Origin: Hyphomicrobiales bacterium
Lineage (GTDB): Bacteria > Pseudomonadota > Alphaproteobacteria > Rhizobiales > JAJFHB01
Length of the DNA stretch: 6,900 nucleotides
Direction of reading: 5' to 3'
NCBI GenBank assembly: GCA_021775795.1
Contig: JAJFHB010000501.1
Location: 1-6,900 of the forward strand
In this document: positions 1 through 6,044 of the stretch, piece after piece
Layout: every line of letters begins with the position of its first letter
Numbering within the stretch: position 1 is the stretch's first letter
Position numbers and translations under genes: made by a program
The notes under the pieces: model-generated
What the model was told of the DNA's origin: nothing
Databases searched by the model: none
The model's input: the letters and a program-made list of their open reading frames with translations, nothing else

Positions 1-1026
1 CATAAGCCCGGACAGGTTGAAGAACCTTTCTCCCGCTGGAATCGCGAAAACCCTGAGCGGCACATCGTGTTGCTGACGTTGACCGCGATGAACAGTGATG
101 AAGTGTTCGGCGAAATGCAGGGAAGTGTTGCGGAAAGCGGCAACAATGAAGCGTTCGTTTATGTTCACGGCTTCAATCTTTCCTTTGCAGAAGCGGCCCG
201 CCGCACCGCGCAGATCGCCTATGACCTGAATTTCGATGGCCTGCCGATCATGTATTCCTGGCCGTCTCAGGACAGCCCTTATGAATATATTGCGGATTCT
301 GAAACAGCCCGCCATTCAGGCCGGGAGTTGGCTCAGTTTCTCGATGATGTAGTGCAGCGCTCAGGCGCCGAGCGCATCCATCTGGTTGCCCATGGCATGG
401 GAAACACGGCCCTGGCTGAAGCGCTCGAGGCCTATGCCCTGCAGTTTGCAGCAGACGATCCTGAGCCCGCTTTTGAGCAGGTGATTTTTGCGGCACCTGA
501 CATGGAAGCCAATATCTTCGCGGACACAGTGGCAGAAACGCGTTTTCTCGCTGATCGCATGACGCTTTACGCATCTGACAATGATCCGGCCCTGCTTTTC
601 GCGCGAGATCTCTTTGGTGGCTTGCCGCGCGCAGGTGAAGCAGGTTTTGGTATCCTCGTGACCCCGGACATCGACACGATCGACGTTACTCTGCTTGATG
701 ATGAAGAGAACGCGCGCTCGGGAAATGTCGCCTATGCGTCCGCCCTGGCAGACATGCTAGCCCTGTTCTGGAGAGACACCGATCCTTCTGAACGCTGCGG
801 CATGACACAGGAGGTTTCAATGGATGGCGAGTATTGGAGCTACGATGAAAGCCTCTGCGGCGGTTCGGCATATCTGAGTGCCATGGTGTTGCTGAGGACC
901 CAGGGTGATGATGCACTGGCATTTGCAGACAGCCGGCTGGCTGAATGGAAGGATGCCGGAGACACAGTGGCCATAGCTGATTGGGAAACCATCCGCTCTC
1001 ACGTCAGCGATCTCACTGCCCAGTAG
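1..1026 (+). CDS. DUF900-type alpha/beta hydrolase, probable pseudo-enzyme, 5' end outside window
   Basis: The frame is open from base 1. The 22 codons before the first GTG (position 67) read HKPG...NPERHI, which fits the conserved lead-in of this family, so the true start lies left of the window and 341 codons are visible. The alpha/beta hydrolase core shows the VYVHGFN strand/oxyanion region (157-177), RRTAQIAYDLNFDG and the SWPSQ motif (250-270). The nucleophile elbow, normally AHSMGN, reads AHGMGN, with codon 394-396 GGC (Gly) in place of Ser. The acidic APD motif (about 493-501) is kept. The segment after DTIDV, where relatives have a GHSY catalytic histidine, reads SGNVAY, with Asn at 724-726. 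Seen: two of three triad residues are missing while the frame stays intact. Inferred: a binding or structural role, not ester or lipid hydrolysis. After a PSERCGM/GEYW segment typical of the family's end comes an extra roughly 55-residue helical module. Its own substrate or partner is unknown. Confidence 0.85.
   Translation, partial: HKPGQVEEPFSRWNRENPERHIVLLTLTAMNSDEVFGEMQGSVAESGNNEAFVYVHGFNLSFAEAARRTAQIAYDLNFDGLPIMYSWPSQDSPYEYIADSETARHSGRELAQFLDDVVQRSGAERIHLVAHGMGNTALAEALEAYALQFAADDPEPAFEQVIFAAPDMEANIFADTVAETRFLADRMTLYASDNDPALLFARDLFGGLPRAGEAGFGILVTPDIDTIDVTLLDDEENARSGNVAYASALADMLALFWRDTDPSERCGMTQEVSMDGEYWSYDESLCGGSAYLSAMVLLRTQGDDALAFADSRLAEWKDAGDTVAIADWETIRSHVSDLTAQ
862..1023 (+). other. 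C-terminal helical module fused to the hydrolase
   Basis: The last roughly 54 residues read as two or three amphipathic helices with the pattern A-x-L-L-x-x-x-G-D-x-A ... R-L-x-x-W-x-x-A-G-D ... A-x-W-x-x-I-x-x-x-V-x-x-L. Small stand-alone alphaproteobacterial proteins of unknown function have this 'GD..A / AGD / W..I' pattern, and I recall it as similar to the DUF6961 type. That family link is from memory and uncertain. It follows the point where DUF900 hydrolases usually end, so it looks like an added domain. Confidence 0.45.
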
Positions 1027-1060
1027 GCCGATCAAAAACGCAGAAGCAAGGTGAAAAGGT

Positions 1061-1693
1061 CTAGATCTTTTTGGCCACTATGTATCGGCTCGGCGCCGGG
1101 TAATCGCCCGCCTCAATGATCTTGAATCCCTGGGTGGCAACCATGTCTTCCAGCACACCGGTCTGCATGAACCGCACATAGGGCGCTTTGCCAAGAAACT
1201 GCATTAGAGGCAGAATAACCTTGATGAGCCGGAATTTTAGCGGCGCTCCTTTGCCCGGCTGGCAGACTGTCTTGGAAATGAATGTACCACCCGGTTTCAA
1301 CAACGTGCTGATACGGCGTAGTGCCGAGGGTATGTCTTCCACCAGATGCAAGAGGTTCAAGGCGAGAACCACATCGTAGGGGCCGTTTTCTATGGAAGCG
1401 TCAAACAGGTCGGCTGTGATGAATTCGACATTCTCCGTACCTTGGTCTTTCGCCTTTCCCTTCGCGATAGCGATCATTTTGCCTGAGTAGTCGCTGGCAA
1501 CGATGTGGTTTACGTCGGCTGCCAGAAGCAGCGCTGTCGACCCTGTTCCACATCCAACTTCGAGAACTTTGTCGCTCGGCGACAGATATGAGCGGGTTCG
1601 CCCCAGCGTATAGTTGTAGGCCTCAATGTCATCAATAGGGGAACTGGCGTATTTTTCTGCGCTTTGGTCCCAGAAGTTGGCTGCTTGTTGCAT
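1061..1693 (-). CDS. Class I SAM-dependent methyltransferase (UbiE-like fold)
   Basis: This 210-residue protein transfers a methyl group from S-adenosylmethionine to an unidentified small molecule, probably in the cytoplasm since no signal peptide or membrane segment is seen. SAM-binding motif I is VLEVGCGTGS (residues 43-52). The acidic residue contacting the ribose is D68 in VASDYS. FITADLFD follows (D95), then motif IV-like YDVVLALNLLHLV (106-118) and LLKPGGTFIS (131-140). The C-terminal part (PLKFRLIKVILPLMQFLGKAP, then SRYIVAKK) probably forms the substrate lid. The start at 1693 is chosen because AAAGGA lies about 8 bases upstream of the ATG. An in-frame ATG at 1720 has no good ribosome site, and the frame stays open to 1894, but that would bury 127 bases inside the divergent LysR gene and encodes low-complexity basic sequence. 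It is convergent with the hydrolase (34-base gap) and divergent from LysR, its likely regulator. Substrate cannot be told; a quinone or phospholipid methylase role is not supported specifically. Confidence 0.88.
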   Translation of the reverse strand: MQQAANFWDQSAEKYASSPIDDIEAYNYTLGRTRSYLSPSDKVLEVGCGTGSTALLLAADVNHIVASDYSGKMIAIAKGKAKDQGTENVEFITADLFDASIENGPYDVVLALNLLHLVEDIPSALRRISTLLKPGGTFISKTVCQPGKGAPLKFRLIKVILPLMQFLGKAPYVRFMQTGVLEDMVATQGFKIIEAGDYPAPSRYIVAKKI

Positions 1694-1699
1694 CAGATG

Positions 1700-1709
1700 T
1701 TTCCTTTCC
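1700..1709 (-). promoter_or_regulatory. Ribosome binding site deciding the methyltransferase start
   Basis: On the - strand the bases read GGAAAGGAAA, with AGGA 8 bases before the ATG at 1693. No comparable purine run precedes the upstream in-frame ATG codons at 1720 and 1726. Confidence 0.6.
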
Positions 1710-1718
1710 GGCACAGAC

Positions 1719-1782
1719 ATATCCATACATATGACAAAGATAAATTGCGAGAATTCGTTGTTATGATATGCATATATGCATG
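1719..1782. promoter_or_regulatory. Divergent promoter/operator region, methyltransferase-LysR
   Basis: The AT-rich stretch between the divergent genes holds a perfect 14-bp palindrome, ATGCATATATGCAT, at 1768-1781. A related site, ATATCCATACATATG, lies at 1719-1733, 47 bp from the matching ATAT at 1766. There is also a loose inverted pair CATATGACAA (1728-1737) and TTGTTATGATATG (1758-1770) centred near 1747. LysR-family regulators commonly bind dyads between themselves and a divergent target, so these are reasonable operator candidates. I could not assign -35/-10 boxes for either gene with confidence. Confidence 0.45.
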
Positions 1783-2691
1783 AACTGGCCCTCAATATCA
1801 TTTGACTGGAATCAGGCGCGCGCCTTTTTGGCGACAGCCGAGGAAGGATCACTGTCAGCGGCGGCGCGCGCACTCGGCCTGACCCAACCGACACTCGGCC
1901 GCCAGGTGGCGGCGCTGGAAAGCGCGCTCGATGTCATGTTGTTTGAAAGGGTCGGCCGCTCACTGAAGCTTACGCAATCAGGGGTCGAGCTTCTGGAACA
2001 TGTTCGGGCCATGGCCGAGGCCGCCAGCCGAATTTCCCTCACCGCCTCCGGGCAGTCACAAACAATCGAGGGCAAGGTCCGCATTACCGCCTCCGACGTG
2101 ATGTCCGCCTATACTCTGCCACCGGCACTGAAGCAGTTAAGGGCTCTTGCGCCGTTGCTGGAAATCGATGTGATTGCCGCCAACGATATTCGTGATCTGC
2201 TGCGACGCGAGGCCGATATTGCCATACGCCATGTACGTCCTGAACAACCCGATCTGATCGCCCGACTCGTGCGCGAAGACAAAGCGCATTTTTATGCGGC
2301 ACAAAGCTATTTGGATGAGCGCGGCATGCCGACCGTAGAAGGCGGCTTGAGCGATCATTATTTCATCAGTTTTGGTGACAATGATCGCATGCTTGGATTC
2401 CTGGATCCGTTGGGGCTTGGCTTTACGACGGATAACTTCCGATTGGGATCTGAATCCGGCGTGGTGGCGTGGGAGATGGCCCGCAGCGGACTGGGCATCG
2501 TGATCATGGTGGAGGAGGTTGCAGCTCAGTTTCCCGGCATGGAACGTGTGCTTGGTGAGATTGAACCTTTTGTCATTCCCGTATGGCTGACCACGCACAG
2601 GGAACTGCATACCAGCCGGCGCATACGCCTGGTTTTCGACCTTCTGGCCGACTTTTTGTCGAAAAAGACTTTGGCTGCCGGAAAGAGCTGA
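1768..2691 (+). CDS. LysR-family transcriptional regulator
   Basis: At 307 residues this is the usual length for a LysR-type regulator. The N-terminal winged helix-turn-helix spans about residues 13-72 (FDWNQARAFLATAEEGSLS, AAARALGLTQPTLGRQVAALE, LFERVGRSLKLTQSG), followed by the linker helix (73-95). The effector domain starts near GKVRITASDVMSAYTLPPAL (102-121) and includes RREADIAIRHVRPEQPDLIARLV, typical of the periplasmic-binding-protein-like fold; ligand unknown. Two in-frame ATGs are possible, 1768 and 1780, and neither has a recognisable ribosome binding site. The shorter form (303 residues, MNWPSISFDW) fits the family equally well. The gene is divergent from the methyltransferase, 74 bp away, and convergent with the MFS gene (84 bp between stops). 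Inferred targets are the methyltransferase and the regulator itself. The palindrome overlapping both candidate starts would suit autorepression. Confidence 0.93.
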   Translation: MHICMNWPSISFDWNQARAFLATAEEGSLSAAARALGLTQPTLGRQVAALESALDVMLFERVGRSLKLTQSGVELLEHVRAMAEAASRISLTASGQSQTIEGKVRITASDVMSAYTLPPALKQLRALAPLLEIDVIAANDIRDLLRREADIAIRHVRPEQPDLIARLVREDKAHFYAAQSYLDERGMPTVEGGLSDHYFISFGDNDRMLGFLDPLGLGFTTDNFRLGSESGVVAWEMARSGLGIVIMVEEVAAQFPGMERVLGEIEPFVIPVWLTTHRELHTSRRIRLVFDLLADFLSKKTLAAGKS

Positions 2692-2711
2692 CCTCAGAAG
2701 CGGGGCAACAT

Positions 2712-2728
2712 GCCGGTCGCTGGCCGGC
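2712..2728. terminator. Weak hairpin between convergent LysR and MFS genes
   Basis: GCCGGTC, loop GCT, GGCCGGC gives a 7-bp GC-rich stem (one G-T wobble on the + strand) 20 bases after the LysR stop. No T-run follows on either strand, so it is at best a weak or factor-assisted terminator. Nothing else is seen in the 84-base gap. Confidence 0.3.
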
Positions 2729-2775
2729 TTCGCGGCTTGCATCAGGGGACGGTTGAGGGCTGTGCAAATGCCTGC

Positions 2776-4038
2776 TTATGAAAATTGCAGTTTCGGCCGC
2801 AACCGCGTGAACAGCAGCCAACCGGCAATGGACATGTTGAGCAGGTTCCAGGCAATGCCGTTGAGGAATGCCGATTGGTAAGAGCCCGTAAAGTCGAAGA
2901 TGACCCCGGACAACCAACCTCCCAGTCCCATGCCGACAACCGTCGCCATCAGCACGGCTGTCACCCTTGTCGCGGCCTCGCCGGCGGGGAAATAGTCACG
3001 CACGATCAAGGCGTAACTTGGCACGATGCCGCCCTGTGCAAGCCCGAACAGGGCAGACACCACATAGAGCGAGGCAAGGCCATCGAACGGCATATAGAAC
3101 ATCAGAGCCAAACATTGCAGAGACGAACCGATCAGTAAGGTTCCCAGGCCGCCAATGCGATCTGCAAGCACACCAGATACAAGCCGGCTAACAACGCCGA
3201 GGCCGAGCATGATGGAAAGGAGCTCTGCTCCTCTGGCCGCCCCGTACCCCAGGTCCAGGCAATAGGCGATCATGTGAACCTGTGGCATGGACATCGCCAC
3301 GCAGCATGCCAGTCCGGCGATAATCAGCACGACCTGCAGCATCGGCAGAGGTATCGGGCTGGGCCGCACATCCTGCACTGCCGGCGCTCTTACGGCGGCT
3401 GCGCCATGTCCAGCTTTACGGCGCATCAACAATGCCAAAGGCACCATTGCCACAACCACAAAAATACCGATCCACATGTAGGTCTGGCGCCAGCCAATCG
3501 TGTCTATGCCGTATTGCAGCACCGGGGGCCACAACGCGCCTGCCAAATAGTTGCCGCTTGCACAAATCGCCACCGCAATCCCGCGCCGGCGGACAAACCA
3601 GTGAGTAATGTCAGCAACCAGGGGCCCGAATGTCACCGAGCTGCCGAGCATGCCAATCAACAGGCATTGAATTGCGAGGAAGTGCCAGTAATTCAGCGCG
3701 AATGCACCGAGGACAAACCCACCGCCAAGAACTATTGCTCCAGCAATGAGAGGCAGGACAATGCCAAAGCGATCAGATATACGGCCCATGAAAATGCCGC
3801 CGACAGCAAATCCAACCAAAGTCAGTGCGTAAGGCAGGGAGGCACCGCCGCGACCCACTCCAAACTCCGCCTGGATTGACGGCAGGACAACAACGGTCGA
3901 CCACAACCCGATGCCTCCAAGAGTTGACAGCATCAAAGCCACGGCGAGACGGCGCCAGGCAGTGGCACTATCCGGCTCTGCGGGGCTGGAATCAGCCGGT
4001 GGGTTTGTTTTTGTGGCGAATGCCATCGGATCACTCAT
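2776..4038 (-). CDS. MFS transporter, monocarboxylate/oxalate-formate antiporter-like
   Basis: This 420-residue inner-membrane protein has about 12 hydrophobic helices in two halves, which is the usual length for the major facilitator superfamily. Helix 1 starts near residue 31 after a hydrophilic, Pro/Ala/Ser-rich tail of 30 residues. The loop 2-3 signature is GRISDRFG (85-92), repeated in the second half as SGVLADRIGG (288-297). TM4-5 carry FGPLVADITHWFVRRRGIAVAICASGNYLAGALWPP, which resembles the monocarboxylate porter and oxalate/formate antiporter-like branch, and a basic central loop (RRKAGHG, 206-212) separates the halves. By family it likely moves a small organic anion with protons or by exchange; the true substrate is unknown. 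Start: ATG at 4038 or in-frame ATG at 4026, both lacking a clear ribosome site; the longer is given. It follows the L,D-transpeptidase on the same strand after 157 bases with two inverted repeats. Its tail converges on the LysR gene, but control by that regulator is not shown. Confidence 0.9.
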   Translation of the reverse strand: MSDPMAFATKTNPPADSSPAEPDSATAWRRLAVALMLSTLGGIGLWSTVVVLPSIQAEFGVGRGGASLPYALTLVGFAVGGIFMGRISDRFGIVLPLIAGAIVLGGGFVLGAFALNYWHFLAIQCLLIGMLGSSVTFGPLVADITHWFVRRRGIAVAICASGNYLAGALWPPVLQYGIDTIGWRQTYMWIGIFVVVAMVPLALLMRRKAGHGAAAVRAPAVQDVRPSPIPLPMLQVVLIIAGLACCVAMSMPQVHMIAYCLDLGYGAARGAELLSIMLGLGVVSRLVSGVLADRIGGLGTLLIGSSLQCLALMFYMPFDGLASLYVVSALFGLAQGGIVPSYALIVRDYFPAGEAATRVTAVLMATVVGMGLGGWLSGVIFDFTGSYQSAFLNGIAWNLLNMSIAGWLLFTRLRPKLQFS

Positions 4039-4105
4039 TCAGCAATTCTGGCGTTGGTCTTGTTTATGCCGCGGTTTTCATCCGGCGTGCGACCAGAACG
4101 CCCGT

Positions 4106-4130
4106 AACCGCCCGAATGCTTCGAGCGGTT
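4106..4130. repeat. Inverted repeat, 11-bp arms, between MFS and L,D-transpeptidase genes
   Basis: AACCGCCCGAA and TTCGAGCGGTT flank a 3-base loop (TGC); 10 of 11 positions pair. It lies about 65 bases upstream of the MFS start and 65 bases beyond the transpeptidase stop. No T-run follows on the - strand, so an operator, a mRNA structure or a weak terminator are all possible. Confidence 0.45.
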
Positions 4131-4147
4131 CGAATGTCCTCTGTCTC

Positions 4148-4177
4148 AATCCGGGCAACGCAATGGCCGCCCGGATT
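4148..4177. repeat. Inverted repeat, perfect 9-bp arms, just after the L,D-transpeptidase gene
   Basis: AATCCGGGC and GCCCGGATT pair perfectly around a 12-base loop, 18 bases beyond the transpeptidase stop. In the direction of that gene (- strand) the hairpin ends in GGATTGAG, a poor T-tract. On the + strand it is followed by TTTTC, but no + strand gene ends here. It may end transpeptidase transcripts weakly or block antisense reading from the right of the MFS gene. Confidence 0.4.
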
Positions 4178-4195
4178 TTCTGATGTTGGAGATGG

Positions 4196-5830
4196 TTACT
4201 CCGTGAAGCGCCGCGAATCCTGCATCGCTGAAACGAGCAACTGGTCGCGGTCATAGATGTCGGTGCGGAAATGCACGCTCATGTCCTTGTTCACCCAGGA
4301 CGTCAGATAAGTGATGTGGACGGGGATGGGCTCGGTGAGACCAACCACGAACTTGTCACCCTGATCGAACGCAGAAGCGACGCGCGTTGCATCCCAATCT
4401 TGACGGGCAAGAAGCACTTCCGCCAACTGGTCAGGATATTGCACCCGCATGCAACCGTGACTGAATGCACGGGTGGCGCGGTCGAACAGACTGCGCGAAG
4501 GCGTGTCGTGGATGTAGACCGAAAATTCATTGGGGAACATGAATTTCACGCGGCCAAGGGCATTCCAGGGGCCAGGATCCTGGCGCAGGCGGTAAGGGAA
4601 GTTGTTGGAATTGAGCTCATGCCAGTTGATGGAGTAAGGGCTGACTTCACCGTCTCCTGACAACACCTTGATATGACGGCTTTCAAGTGCGCCGGCGTTG
4701 GCCTGCAATTCCGGCAGATACTCATTGACGGAAATTGAGCGCGGAACGTTCCAATAGGGATTGAACACGATGTAGCGCATCTCGTTGGTAAACACCGGTG
4801 TGCGGTGATAGGGCTTGCCAACAACCAGTAACGCTGTGTGGATGGTTCTGTCGTTTTCAACGACCTTAAGGAACTGGTCTGCGAGGTTCACGAAAACATA
4901 GTAATCGCCGAATGTGTCGGGCATCCAGCGACGGCGTTCGAGATTGATCTCCATGATGGCGATGCGTTCCTCGATGGGAACGTTGATGGCAGCAAGTGTT
5001 GCCGGTCCGACGACACCGTCCTGGTCGAGGCCATGGCGGTACTGAAATTGTTTTACCGCTTCAATGACCGCCCCTTCATACACGCTGCCCGAATGGGCGC
5101 CTTCCACCAGGTCTCCCATCTCGGTGAGGCGGGTGGCGAGAGTGATGACGCGCGGATCATCCATGCCTTCTTTCAGGGTTTCGCCAGTGGGGACCGGGGT
5201 CCAGCCGCCGTTGGCGGCGACAACACGGTATTCTGCCAGCATCGTGCGTAGCCGCGCGTACCGCGGTGTTGAAGGCATCAAAGTCTCAATATAGGGCCCG
5301 AGGTTGTCGGCTGCCTCGGCACCATCGAGAATGGTCGCTGCCCCCAGGCTTTGCGGGTAGATATGCAATTCGCGATTAAAGGAGCTTGGTTCAACTCGTC
5401 CGGCATTGATGTCGCGGCCAAAATCGATGAAGGCACGTGTCATCAGGAGGTCAGCTTCCGCCAGTACCTGTGGATCGAGGCTGTTAATGCGCTCAGCTAT
5501 TTCATCGACCCAATAATCTGTCGCTACGAGACCGTGTTCTTCAGCCGCCTGCAGATGCTCCAGCAGCACCTTGCCTTTGTGCTTCGGGCCATTGTCACGA
5601 ACCCATATCGGTTTGAAATTGCGGCTCTCGTAATAAACCAGAACATCGATCAGACGCTCGTCATCACCGTCGGTTCCAACAGTACTGTGACCGCCGGTTA
5701 CAATGTCCTGCAACGCAGCGCCCACCGCCTCATTGCTTGCGGCGAGTGTCACTCTGGCGGTCGAGACTGTCACAAACGTGACAAGCAAAAACAGGAAACA
5801 CAGATTTGAGACTGTCCTGATGGTCTTCAT
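4196..5830 (-). CDS. Secreted YcbB/LdtD-type L,D-transpeptidase with peptidoglycan-binding domain
   Basis: This enzyme forms 3-3 (mDAP-mDAP) cross-links in peptidoglycan, or attaches proteins to it, in the periplasm by a cysteine mechanism. From the ATG at 5830 it is 544 residues. Order: signal peptide (MKTIRTVSN, hydrophobic LCFLFLLVTFVTV, likely cleaved after TLA near residue 30); an N-terminal L,D-transpeptidase scaffold domain (about 45-240); a PG-binding-1 motif AVKQFQYRHGLDQDGVVGPATLAAIN (258-283 region); then the YkuD catalytic domain (about 310-500). The catalytic site is complete: His441 in VYIHD, 15 residues, then SHGCMRV with Cys460. The YcbB-like insert (NPYWNVPRSISVNEYLPEL) is present. 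Start choice: AGGAG lies 12 bases before ATG 5830, but directly abuts the in-frame ATG at 5842 (adding MPQK), which is too close to serve it. It is monocistronic or leads into the MFS gene; IlvE upstream is cut off by a terminator. Confidence 0.93.
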   Translation of the reverse strand: MKTIRTVSNLCFLFLLVTFVTVSTARVTLAASNEAVGAALQDIVTGGHSTVGTDGDDERLIDVLVYYESRNFKPIWVRDNGPKHKGKVLLEHLQAAEEHGLVATDYWVDEIAERINSLDPQVLAEADLLMTRAFIDFGRDINAGRVEPSSFNRELHIYPQSLGAATILDGAEAADNLGPYIETLMPSTPRYARLRTMLAEYRVVAANGGWTPVPTGETLKEGMDDPRVITLATRLTEMGDLVEGAHSGSVYEGAVIEAVKQFQYRHGLDQDGVVGPATLAAINVPIEERIAIMEINLERRRWMPDTFGDYYVFVNLADQFLKVVENDRTIHTALLVVGKPYHRTPVFTNEMRYIVFNPYWNVPRSISVNEYLPELQANAGALESRHIKVLSGDGEVSPYSINWHELNSNNFPYRLRQDPGPWNALGRVKFMFPNEFSVYIHDTPSRSLFDRATRAFSHGCMRVQYPDQLAEVLLARQDWDATRVASAFDQGDKFVVGLTEPIPVHITYLTSWVNKDMSVHFRTDIYDRDQLLVSAMQDSRRFTE

Positions 5831-5842
5831 TTTTTGGGGCAT

Positions 5843-5847
5843 CTCCT
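5843..5847 (-). promoter_or_regulatory. Ribosome binding site of the L,D-transpeptidase gene
   Basis: The - strand reads AGGAG directly followed by ATG (5842) and, 12 bases after AGGAG, by ATG 5830. Zero spacing to the first ATG argues for the second as the start. Confidence 0.55.
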
Positions 5848-5863
5848 ATTAGCGATTCGGCAA

Positions 5864-5892
5864 AAGATAAACATTTTTTGCACAATGACCAA
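5864..5892 (-). promoter_or_regulatory. Candidate sigma-70 promoter of the L,D-transpeptidase gene
   Basis: On the - strand, TTGGTC (5892-5887) and TATCTT (5869-5864) are separated by exactly 17 bases in an A/T-rich stretch. Transcription would begin near 5857, giving a leader of about 25 bases that includes the AGGAG. A GATTC (GANTC, the CcrM methylation site of alphaproteobacteria) falls at 5854-5858, near the predicted start point. Confidence 0.45.
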
Positions 5893-5932
5893 TTCACTCA
5901 CGTTAACAGAAACGCGCGCAATCGTAATGTGT

Positions 5933-5956
5933 CCGTGTCACGGTAATCTCTAGAGA
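5933..5956. promoter_or_regulatory. Two short dyads upstream of the transpeptidase promoter
   Basis: CCGTG-T-CACGG (5933-5943) and the perfect 10-bp palindrome TCTCTAGAGA (5947-5956) sit side by side 40-65 bases upstream of the -35 box. They are in the place for an activator site, but short dyads occur by chance. Confidence 0.25.
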
Positions 5957-5979
5957 GTGTTAAGCGGAAGAAGGGCAAG

Positions 5980-6013
5980 AAAAAGACGCCCCTGCAGTTC
6001 TGCAGAGGCGTCT
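5980..6013 (-). terminator. Strong intrinsic terminator of ilvE
   Basis: On the - strand AGACGCCTCTGCAG and CTGCAGGGGCGTCT form a 14-position stem with one T-G wobble and a 2-base centre (AA), followed by a run of five T (5984-5980) and then C, TT. It begins about 31 bases after the ilvE stop and should separate ilvE from the transpeptidase gene. Confidence 0.9.
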
Positions 6014-6044
6014 GAATAGTCACGAAAGCTGTGTGCCTCTGGAG

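Noticed and set aside
1054..1071. AAAAGGTCTAGATCTTTT near-palindrome between the convergent hydrolase and methyltransferase genes, as a bidirectional terminator
   Set aside because: The stem is A-T rich with no room for a loop and overlaps the methyltransferase stop; too weak to call.
2137..2742. Open - strand frame of 201 codons antisense to LysR
   Set aside because: It is a mirror of the well-supported LysR frame, with no recognisable motifs and no ribosome site.
3274..3879. Open + strand frame of 201 codons antisense to the MFS gene
   Set aside because: Its translation is rich in His, Gln, Asn and Cys with no domain pattern, and the opposite strand encodes a clear 12-helix transporter.
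1768..4038. LysR, methyltransferase and MFS genes as one biosynthesis-and-export system
   Set aside because: The MFS gene is convergent with LysR and has no shared promoter with the methyltransferase; adjacency alone does not support a joint pathway.
4118..4160. GGTTCGAAT stretch resembling a tRNA T-loop
   Set aside because: The flanks do not form a T-stem, and no acceptor, D or anticodon arms can be built around it; it belongs to the inverted repeat at 4106-4130.
3825..4256. Open + strand frame of 143 codons running across the MFS start and the hairpin gap
   Set aside because: It overlaps two supported - strand genes, has Arg-rich low-complexity composition and no family signature.
4838..5809. 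Several + strand open frames antisense to the L,D-transpeptidase
   Set aside because: All are shadows of a complete, motif-bearing gene on the other strand.
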